A stretch of DNA of 64,000 nucleotides from Pleurodeles waltl (taxonomy: Eukaryota; Chordata; Amphibia; Caudata; Salamandridae). Below, piece after piece: positions 57,035 to 64,000 of the stretch. The position numbers and the translations under genes were made by a program. Within the stretch, counting starts at the first letter, position 1. The number at the start of each line of letters is the position of its first letter. The notes under the pieces are model-generated. The model did not search any database, was not told where the DNA came from, and worked only from the letters and a program-made list of their open reading frames with translations. The stretch is from positions 1,581,160,049 to 1,581,224,048 of the forward strand of contig NC_090445.1 in the NCBI RefSeq assembly GCF_031143425.1. The letters are read 5' to 3'.

Positions 57035-57421
57035 TTAGTTTTGTTCCTTGACCCCTAAAACTTTATCTGTGACCACAACAATTATGTATTGAAAGGCTTT
57101 TACAAAAGATTCCTCTCTATTTTCTTCATCATCCTCCACTACACACGTTACATTAGCTTGCTTATTACTAGTGAATTGACAGACTTTAGCAAAGTGACCA
57201 ACTTTACCACATTTTCTACACACAACGTTCTTTGCCGGACAAGTCTTGCCATCCTTGAAATGAGGCATGTTTCCACATCTAAAACAAATATTCGAAGACC
57301 TAAAAAAAGGATTGTCACTTTTCTTCATCTCAGCATTCTTTGCCGCGCCCCTTTTAGTAACAACACTGACATGAAGAGGATCCGAGTCCTTCACAGCAGA
57401 GCTAGAAGAGAGTTCCATCAA
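57035..57421 (-). pseudogene. Gag nucleocapsid part with two zinc knuckles
   Basis: This frame carries two knuckles: C46-x2-C49-x4-H54-x6-C61, atypical in its last spacing, and C68-x2-C71-x4-H76-x4-C81, canonical. It is separated from the N-terminal gag frame by a one-base offset near 57421-57440 and begins at a TTG/ATG that is unlikely to be a genuine start. It ends in a TAA five codons before the pol start, in the same frame. Nucleocapsid binds genomic RNA during particle assembly. Confidence 0.85.
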
Positions 57422-57486
57422 AGAGATCTGGGCCAGCTCTTGGCTACTTTGATAGCTTCATCCAACGTTGGATTTCCCATGGTCAG

Positions 57487-57948
57487 TCATTTCTGCTGAA
57501 TATGTTTATTCGAACAGTGACCAATGAACTGGTCCCTTATGAGTTGGTCTTGAAAATCCCGAAATTCACACTTGGAAGCCAGTTGTCTTAGAGCACTGAC
57601 ATATGCATCAACATCCTCACTTTGAAATTGCTGACGCTTGAAGAATTTGTGCCGTAAAACTACTAGACTTGGTAAAACATCAAATCTTGTGGACAACTTT
57701 TTGGTAGTCATCAAATATTCATCTAGTTCTTCTTCATCAATTTGCAGTAGGTCAGGTAAGTGTTTGAAGATTTCTCTCCCTTCATACCCCAATGAATGTA
57801 AAAGCAAAAATTTTTTCCTTTCAGGGCGAAAACGAGAGGCTCCTATGGCACCCAGGTAGGTTTCAAAACCATCAAACCACTGTCTCCATGGAATGGGAGG
57901 GGCATCAGGAGTTTCCAAGAAAGGTGGTGGAGGATTGACTGACTGCAT
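57487..57948 (-). pseudogene. Gag N-terminal (capsid) part
   Basis: A 153-codon frame beginning at an ATG 336 bp inside the 5' LTR boundary. The translation starts with a Pro-rich leader (N-P-P-P-P-F), then W-R-Q-W-F-D-G-F-E-T-Y and a helical stretch typical of retrotransposon gag, with L-L-H-S-L-G-Y-E-G-R-E-I-F at about 49-61 and R-Q-L-A-S-K-C-E-F near 127. It terminates at a TGA (57487-57489), after which open sequence continues in the same frame to a second stop at about 57418. The stop and the frame offset that follows disable the polyprotein. Confidence 0.85.
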
Positions 57949-58264
57949 TACTTAAGACCAGATGTGGCAATCAAAGTCAATGTGCTGTGAACAACGTAGC
58001 AATAAAATTCTACTGGTGATATATTTCAGTAGAGATTCAAGCACGAAGTACTCCCAAGATGGCGCCTGAAAAGGCCATTCACAGTACAAGTAAATACACG
58101 TTCTATATCACCAATACAACTGCTGACCAACAAACCACCACAGGGAAATACCCAGCATACACTTGTTTTCTTCAGTAAAATGATGTGGAAGACGCTCCAC
58201 ACGAAGACAGGGCAAAGGAATATTGTCTCTATGTGCTCTCATCAAACGCGTAGGAAGAAACCAG

Positions 58265-58274
58265 CTCGTCGCCA
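58265..58274 (-). other. Primer-binding site, Ser-tRNA type
   Basis: The minus strand reads TGGCGACGAG nine bases after the 5' LTR. It is complementary to the 3' end of vertebrate Ser-tRNA(GCU), including the CCA. Mag-lineage elements are known to use Ser-tRNA primers. Confidence 0.75.
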
Positions 58275-58283
58275 AAAATATGA

Positions 58284-58500
58284 TGTTGTAATCGATGCAG
58301 GGGATGCCCAAGTAAGCGTAACATATCAACTTTTATTGTTCTTAAATATCCCCGAAGAGTGCCGCTGTCGCGTCTGCTGGCCTGCTTCTGCCGCTTCCAA
58401 CCGTCTCCTCTCGAATGCCGTGCCCGCAGACGCGACCGCCCGCTCCGCGAGACAGTTCGGGTCCGGAACGCAGCACCACACGCCGAACCTGCACACAACA
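58284..58500 (-). repeat. 5' LTR
   Basis: 217 bp, colinear with 53544-53760 without length differences. An AATAAA lies on the minus strand at 58332-58337. It holds the promoter of the element. Confidence 0.95.
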
Positions 58501-58505
58501 AAGTG

Positions 58506-58926
58506 GGCTTTTATATTCTGAAAGTATTCGGGGAATGTCATATCCATGATTCTTGTACACGCTGCCCCCTCTTGGTAGATCAGACCCTTAGATTCTGCCC
58601 CTTAAGCTGACTTATACCTTGACTGGTGCCAAGACATAAACCCCTTATGAGCACAGAAAGTAGTACTACTGGCACACGCTTCTACTTTCTCTTACATGCC
58701 CTTATGAATCAGAACTAAAATATTCAATTCTATAGGAAAAATGCAATGTACGCCTAGTTGCTTCTGTTTTTACTAATTTCAAATAGATTTCCCATAATAT
58801 TCCCATTTTTTTTTTATTTAATGTTTTTTAGGAACAATTCACAAAGACCCACAAGAAAACGTGAAAGAGTGCTGGAGAACTACTATTTTATGTGCTCCAA
58901 AATGCCGTTGTCAATAGGCCTTCATT
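58506..58926. other. Intergenic, no recognised feature
   Basis: No feature seen beyond T runs near 58808. Confidence 0.4.
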
Positions 58927-59268
58927 AAGTGCTTAATTTGTAAATAAAGATGTGCCCGGTGCCCAAAGCTCTCCTCTGAAGCATGCGCTGCTGCAATTTA
59001 ATGTACCAACAGAGAAGACTGAGGCAGCATAATCCTTAAACCATCTTGGGCCTCTTACATCCATTTACAGCCACTCCCTGCCCCTTCAGCTCACTCTTAC
59101 AGCTTTCTGCTTTCTCTATTTGTGACCCTTTTCCATCTTTCTCTCATTCCATCTTTCCCATATGTCTTTTGCATGCAGTGAATGCCTGATGCAAAAACAT
59201 AAGTGCCCGCCCCCAAAAATAAGTGCTGGTGCCCCCCACTGGCAACCACCGGCTCAAATTAAGCACTG
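58927..59268. mobile_element. hAT-type MITE, copy 2
   Basis: Ends AAGTGCTTAATTTG and CAAATTAAGCACTG; the first two bases differ from copy 1 (33579-33922). The flanks CTTCATT and CTTAATT are similar (6 of 7), a possible eroded target duplication. Copies 1 and 2 align over their whole length with small indels. Confidence 0.7.
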
Positions 59269-60580
59269 ACTTAATTTTCAGTTTGTTGCTCCTTTACAAT
59301 CTCTAGTAGTCTAGTAGATGCTTCTTTGTTTTTTTTTTGTTTTTCTCAGTGCCTTATTATCAATATTTGTGATAGGAGTATGGGGTGCGCCTTGTACTAT
59401 CTATTGCCTTTCAGGGCTACACTCATGACTGACTATTTTTCCCCCCTTTGAGACTCCAGCAAAATAACAATGTGTGTTGCCCGCTCTGTGGCTCTTTTCT
59501 CAAGTCAGATGGCTTATTTTTGATAATCAATGGGACTCATAAGTGATTGAAGGTTGTGAATCGTTGTGTGTCATGTACAAGCAGGACATTACTGGTTTCA
59601 CGCTCTTAAGGCAGTGTTGGGTGAATAGAAGGGGCCCAAAAATACTGTTATTCCAATACTAAATCAAAAGAAGACTTCCCAAGGGCCGGGGTTTGCTGCT
59701 TGCGACATTCCAATATGATAGGCCCATAAGAAGAAGAAAGAAGGACTTAGCAAAATGAATCATCATTCCAAAAATACAGACATGTAAAACAGTTCTATTA
59801 GAGCCCCATCCTTTGTATCAAAAGGACACACAACTCAAGGAAAACGTGCATTAATTCCACCATATGAACTGTTGTCCATATCATTAAAAGCTGAAAATGT
59901 AATGTGTTTGGTCCTGAAGAAGGTCAGCCTAGTAGATCATTCACCTGAGCTGAAACATTGTGGCATTCTCTCATAGTAGAGCAAGCTCCCCAAAAGATTC
60001 CCAGCCTAAAACTGCAAATATAATTTAAAAATATGCTAGAATACGTAACTTTATCCATTACCTCCTCGTCCAGCCAACCCAGTCACTGTGATAACTGAAC
60101 TACTACATATGTATGGTTTCGACATAAGTTATTGTCTACTTCATAGCCGGGGGTGGGGGGGTAGGTAAAGAAGCTGAACATTTGCAGGTCAAATTAAGTG
60201 ATGATTAGCAAATCATAAGTTTGAATCCCTGCTTAGAAATGGCAGAAGTGCATCACAAAATGATATACAAAAATCAAGTTAATATTCCAGATCTCATTTA
60301 ATGATGAATTTCAGTGTATTATTAAACCGTGAGTCATATAATATATAACAGTCAACCTCAATATCATTGAAATTACACATGCACTAATGACCAATTATCT
60401 TATCTTACACAGTTATGTATTGATTGATGACTAGAAAACTGTGTTCACCCTTCTCACAGGTTCAGCATGGTCTAATACTTCTTGATACCTCTTTTGCAAC
60501 TTTGTCTGTCTAATCCTTCTTGATACATATTTTGCATTACAAGTGCAGTCATGTGGCAGTGGGATTCCTTGGTTGCCATT
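59269..60580. other. Intergenic, no firm feature
   Basis: Near 59912-59965 the plus strand reads CCTGAAGAAGGTC and, 25 bases later, GCTGAAACATTG, which resembles a decayed hammerhead-like arrangement (CTGAAGA in place of CTGATGA). A G run lies at about 60148-60161. No genes. Confidence 0.35.
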
Positions 60581-61091
60581 TTAGCTGTCATAGCGGGCTA
60601 TACCGGCCATGAAAGTCCCGCTCCAGTGTATCAGCTCCAGCCTTTAACAAGAGAGCGGGACTTTAATGGAAGGTATGGCCAGCTACGAAGGGCTATTAAA
60701 AGATTCTACCACTAGAGGGCAGAATGTTCTAATACAGCGGTCTCCAAACTTTATAATACCACGCCCTCCCATTTGAAAAATAAAAATTCTTCGGCCCCCC
60801 TCAGAATTCCTCACAATTATTTTATAAATATTGCAATGTTTAAATATGTCTAGACCTATTTAAACATTGCAGTTAAGTTAAGTACTGTTAACTTTTTAAA
60901 AATGCACCAACATTCATCTGCTTAAAACAAAGCCCTGTTATCTGTATAATGCTTCTTTTTACCAGAGCCTGGCGCCCCCCCCCAGATCACATGAGGCCCC
61001 CCTAGGGGGGCCCACCCCCCAGTTTGAAGAGCTCTGTTGTAAAACAAAAAAATAAAGACCTCATGGAGCCCCAACATTCGAATGTTCTAAT
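60581..61091. mobile_element. Foldback repeat, copy A (interrupted)
   Basis: It starts with TAGCTGTCATAGCGGGCTAT and contains a long hairpin (GCGGGCTATACCGGCCAT facing GGAAGGTATGGCCAGC). It resumes after the hAT insert with CCTCATGGAGCC and ends CATTCGAATGTTCTAAT. It aligns to copies B and C in order but is shorter and more diverged. Confidence 0.65.
60727..61044. mobile_element. Small hAT-type element nested in foldback copy A
   Basis: Ends CAGCGGTCTCCAAACTT and, reverse-complemented, CAGAGCTCTTCAAACTGG (60735-61036, 302 bp). Flanks TTCTAATA (60727-60734) and TTGTAAAA (61037-61044) match at 6 of 8. The uninterrupted copies show a TTCTATTAAA-type site at this position, which supports insertion here. 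The right half is very C-rich (GGCGCCCCCCCCC near 60971). Confidence 0.75.
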
Positions 61092-61220
61092 CATCCTTAA
61101 AGATTTTTGAGTGCTTTAATAGTGTTTCTATAGATTTCCATGGCATCAGCAACTAAGGTCATCTTTCTATTTCATAGCTTTACATATATAGAATAGGATC
61201 AAAGGTACGGAAGCTAGCAT

Positions 61221-61601
61221 CTCTAATATAGCCTTAGAACCCGCCATAGTGGGCTCTACCGGCCATTAAAGGCCCACTCCTGCGTTAAAGGCCCGAGCCA
61301 AAGGCGAGGGCCTTTAACAAGGGAGAGGGCCTTTAATGGCCGGTAGAGCCTGCTACAGTGGGTTCTAAGGCTATTAGAACATTCTGCCACTCGGGGGCAG
61401 AGTGTTCTATTAAATAAAACAAATTCCTCAGGAAGCCCGAGGGGATCAAAATCCCCTCAGGCTCCATGAGGCTTTGTTCACAGCTTTTGCTGTGAACAAA
61501 GAGAACATTGGAATGTTGGCGCTGCGGGCTTTTACCAGCCAGTAAAAGCCCGGAGCACTCCATTGTTTTCAATGGAGCTGCCAACATTCCAATGTTCTAA
61601 T
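61221..61601. mobile_element. Foldback repeat, copy B (four hairpins)
   Basis: About 380 bp built of four consecutive hairpins. Hairpin 1 pairs 61231-61275 with 61327-61371 (GCCTTAGAACCCGCCATAGT facing its complement), with a smaller stem GTTAAAGGCCC/GGGCCTTTAAC in its loop. Hairpin 2 is 61426-61471 (GGGGAT/ATCCCC). Hairpin 3 is 61472-61501 (CTTTGTTCACAGC/GCTGTGAACAAAG). Hairpin 4 pairs 61502-61520 (AGAACATTGGAATGTTGGC) with 61580-61598. No coding capacity; a minus-strand open frame here is a palindrome by-product. Confidence 0.85.
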
Positions 61602-62301
61602 AAAAAAACTAGTGTGACCTGAACTCGGGTTATAGTGGGAATGTCCATTCTTGATTTTGCAAAAACAAATGTTTAAAAATAGCAATCTAATAACAGATGT
61701 TATGATCTGTTACAATCTTATAGCAGACAAACACAGGTGTCTTGGCAGGAACCACTGTCATGGTGGTTCCTGTTGATGCATATTGCTATTTGGCACAACA
61801 ACATAGCCCTGCACCAAACAGTTTTCTTTTTTTATTTTCACAAAGAAAATCCTGAACCGGGATTTTCTTTCTGAAAATAAAAAAGTAATGCCCCCCTTGC
61901 CTGGTGAGTCATCTCCAATGGCGGGATGGAGCATTATTCTCATTTTACTGTCCCTCAAAACCAGGGTTTGCCTGGTGGGGAATTACAGCAAAAAAATTGC
62001 TATGTGGCTGCCCATCCCTATTGGATGAGCAGACATACAGTCATTTCTCCAAAGGCCTTTACTCCGTCATCCCATTGGAGAGGTTTGTCTATGGCAGTGA
62101 TGGAGTAGTCACTGCTGTAGCCAAACCTAAGGACCTCCCGCAAATAAATCTGGCGGGCAGACCATTATGTTGGCAGTAGCTACACAAACTGCCAACATAT
62201 AAATGAATCAGGCCTTATGTGAGGGCATGTCTTTTTGCAGCAGACAGATGTGGACTGGACAAAAATACACATGAGAACTAATTCCAAATGTAGAGAAGAC
62301 T
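61602..62301. other. Spacer with a repeat end
   Basis: At 62186-62215 the sequence CTGCCAACATATAAATGAATCAGGCC resembles the right end of the element at 193-1583 (GCCAACATCTAAATAAGGCC), so part of this spacer may be a truncated Harbinger-like copy. AAGAAAATCC facing GGATTTTCTT (61844-61873) forms a small hairpin. Confidence 0.45.
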
Positions 62302-62697
62302 CAATATAGCTTTAGAACCCGCCATAGAAGGCTCTGCCGGCCAATGAAGGCCCTGCCGGCCAATGAAGGCCCGCTCCTGCGTTAAAGGCCCGAGCCGAAG
62401 GCGAGGGCCTTTAACAAGGGAGGGGGCCTTTAATGGCCGGTAGAGCCTGCTACGGCTGGTTCTAAGGCTATTAGAACATTCTGCCACTCGGGGCAGAATT
62501 TTCTATTAAATGAAACAAATTCTCACGAAGCCCGAGGGGATTAAAATCCCTTCGGGCTCCGTGAGGCTTTGTTCACAGCTGTTGCTGTAAACAAAGAGAA
62601 CATTGGAATGTTGGTGCTCCGGGCTTTTACCGGCCAGTAAAAGCCTGGAGCACTCCATTGTTTTCAATGGAGCTGCCAACATTCCAATGTTCTAATA
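62302..62697. mobile_element. Foldback repeat, copy C (four hairpins)
   Basis: Colinear with copy B across all four hairpins. The first arm has a 16-bp tandem duplication (CTGCCGGCCAATGAAGGCC twice near 62334-62370). The copy ends CCAACATTCCAATGTTCTAA and runs directly into copy D. Confidence 0.85.
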
Positions 62698-63006
62698 GCC
62701 TTATAGCCTGCTACTGAGGGCTATACCACTTGTTTAACACCTTGAACCCGAGATTTAGGCCCGAGTCGCAGACGAGGGCCTAAAATGATGGAGAGGTTCC
62801 TTTAACAACTGGTATAGTCAGAGGCAGAAAGGCTATAAGGCTATTAGAACATTCCACCCATTGAGGATAAAATGTTCTACATTAAAAGGGGAGAAACTTG
62901 AAGACAAACATTGGAATGTTGGAGCGCCGAGCTTATGCCAGCCATTATAAGTCCAGAGCTACTCCATTGTCTTCAAAGGAGATTTCAACATTCCAATGTT
63001 CTAATA
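62698..63006. mobile_element. Foldback repeat, copy D (diverged)
   Basis: Adjacent to copy C in the same orientation. Hairpin 1 (GCCTTATAGCCTGC... facing GGCTATAAGGC) and hairpin 4 (AACATTGGAATGTTGG... facing CAACATTCCAATGTT) are kept, but hairpins 2 and 3 are reduced to AAAGGGGAGAAACTTGAAG. It is a shorter family member or an eroded copy. Confidence 0.75.
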
Positions 63007-63575
63007 ACCAATATGGCACAGGCAAAACTCATGTGTCTACATACTCTCATTTTCCCATGCTTGTACAGTTTTTTAATTAAATCGGGCTCTCTTCTATACG
63101 TCGTAGTTTTTTCTTTATTTCTCACTTTTTGCTAGTTAAAACCCCATGTCATGTTCAAAGGCACTGGAAGCCCGATTCCACAGTTTGCAGCGATTCTGCA
63201 TAATTATGGATTTTATTCACTTGCCAAATAACCGACACCTTGCACTATGATTTGAAAAACAAGTATTTGTAACTCAAATGGAGCAAAGGACATTAAAACG
63301 CCACACTCCGCATACAGTGGCATGACAGATGCTTTGAAAAGTTAGCAGATATCTCTTTAGCTGTTGCCTGCTATACTTACACATTTAAAGAGGTGACAAT
63401 TTCACTCAGATGCTATTAACGTACCAAATTAATGCACAGGGTAGCATTTCTGTCTGCAGAAAAACAAAAAATGGAAAAAGATGGAAAGATGGCTCCTTCC
63501 TTATCATGAAGCTGTTTTCTTTTATTAGTGGTGATCCCAACCTCGTCTATTGAAACCACTGATCCTTGTGGAACG
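63007..63575. other. Intergenic, no recognised feature
   Basis: No feature seen. Confidence 0.4.
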
Positions 63576-64000
63576 GGCACTGTTTTCTTTTCTTCAAACC
63601 ACGTTTATTGGGTGTTTCATCTTACATAATATATTAAGGGAAAACATTTTTAACACTAAGACGTGAGCATGAGACACTGCCTAACTCAGGAGTTTTCTAC
63701 TGTAATATCCAGCTGGTGATGGTTTCGATTCTTACTGGGTTATTGAAGGTTACGCTATGAATTCAAGGGTTTCCCCCTTAAATGGATGCGGAACGAAGAA
63801 TAAGGAGGGACACGGGATTAGGGTTTTATAGACTTCCCAAACTTTACATATTATAGACATGTTGCCACCTGCTGTGCTCCCCTCAACGCCCCCCATGTTT
63901 TGTGGAATTTCTCCAGGCATTGCCTGGCCTCATATAGTACTTTTTTCTGCAGCTGTACACCAGTCCATATATCACATCCAGTCTTCATATGTCAGCAGCT
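63576..64000 (-). mobile_element. 3' end of a third L1-like LINE, running off the window
   Basis: On the minus strand the segment ends with CAATAAACGTGGTTTGAAGA and an AAAAGAAAA-type tail near 63580-63612. Upstream, toward 64000, frames give basic, Glu/Lys-containing segments with W-E-V-Y-K, as at the end of L1-type ORF2, broken by stops. The assignment is by similarity in style to the copy at 34.9 kb and is tentative. Confidence 0.4.

Larger units (their letters stand above)
53539..58505 (-). mobile_element. Mag-like Ty3/gypsy LTR retrotransposon
   Basis: A structurally complete provirus-like insertion read on the minus strand. It has two 217-bp LTRs (53544-53760 and 58284-58500) with TG/CA ends, and the 5-bp direct repeat AAGTG on both sides (53539-53543 and 58501-58505). 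The order is 5' LTR, Ser-tRNA-type primer site, gag, zinc knuckles, protease, RT, RNase H, integrase, polypurine tract, 3' LTR; integrase after RNase H defines Ty3/gypsy. The LTRs differ at about 12 of 217 sites by eye (about 5.5%), mostly transitions at CpGs, so the insertion is not recent. No envelope-like frame is present. The gag-pol frame is broken by two stops and two frameshifts. Confidence 0.95.

Noticed and set aside
63720..63750. Pol III B-box-like GGTTTCGATTC
   Set aside because: No A box at a suitable distance and the region fits a LINE 3' end better.

Overview
This window looks like a gene-poor stretch of a giant, transposon-filled vertebrate genome, most likely a salamander or newt. 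The reasons are dense vertebrate-type L1-like and CR1-like LINEs, a Mag-like Ty3/gypsy element, many hAT and PIF/Harbinger-type non-autonomous elements nested in one another, and a 346-bp tandem satellite that carries a hammerhead ribozyme core and an ATGCAAAT octamer in each unit. That last combination is the hallmark of newt satellite 2. I found no convincing exon of a host protein-coding gene, no tRNA or rRNA gene, and nothing prokaryotic.

Layout. 0.2-1.6 kb: Harbinger-like element with TAT target duplications. 4.4-7.1 kb: CR1-like LINE on the plus strand, preceded by three ~170-bp tandem monomers. 11.0-11.5 and 12.6-12.9 kb: further Harbinger-like repeats. 14.6-20.7 kb: broken L1-like LINE on the minus strand with a CR1-like fragment nested in it. 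23.5-25.2 kb: hAT-type element with a perfect 8-bp target duplication and a 604-bp Harbinger-like element inside. 27.5-28.9 kb: long inverted repeat with a second palindrome inside. 29.3-32.2 kb: G-rich minisatellite. 34.9-42.65 kb: second L1-like LINE on the minus strand, interrupted by a 501-bp hAT-type element and by the hammerhead satellite array. 47-53.3 kb: broken non-LTR element on the plus strand. 53.5-58.5 kb: nearly complete Mag-like LTR retrotransposon on the minus strand (paired 217-bp LTRs, 5-bp target duplication, Ser-tRNA-type primer site, gag, protease, RT, RNase H, integrase), broken by stops and frameshifts. 60.6-63.0 kb: four copies of a multi-hairpin foldback repeat, one interrupted by a small hAT-type element. 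The window ends in the 3' end of a third L1-like LINE.

How the parts relate. Every protein-coding remnant belongs to a mobile element and all are damaged, so no autonomous element appears functional here. The nesting gives relative ages: the L1-like LINE at 34.9-42.65 kb predates the ribozyme array and the hAT element inside it, and foldback copy A predates its hAT insert. The most notable object is the hammerhead array at 37.1-38.6 kb. It has four ribozyme-bearing units on the same strand as the LINE and sits about 20 bases past the degenerate RT catalytic site, which suggests it arrived as a retrozyme-like insertion rather than as part of a large satellite block. All calls are by eye; divergences and stem pairings were counted manually.
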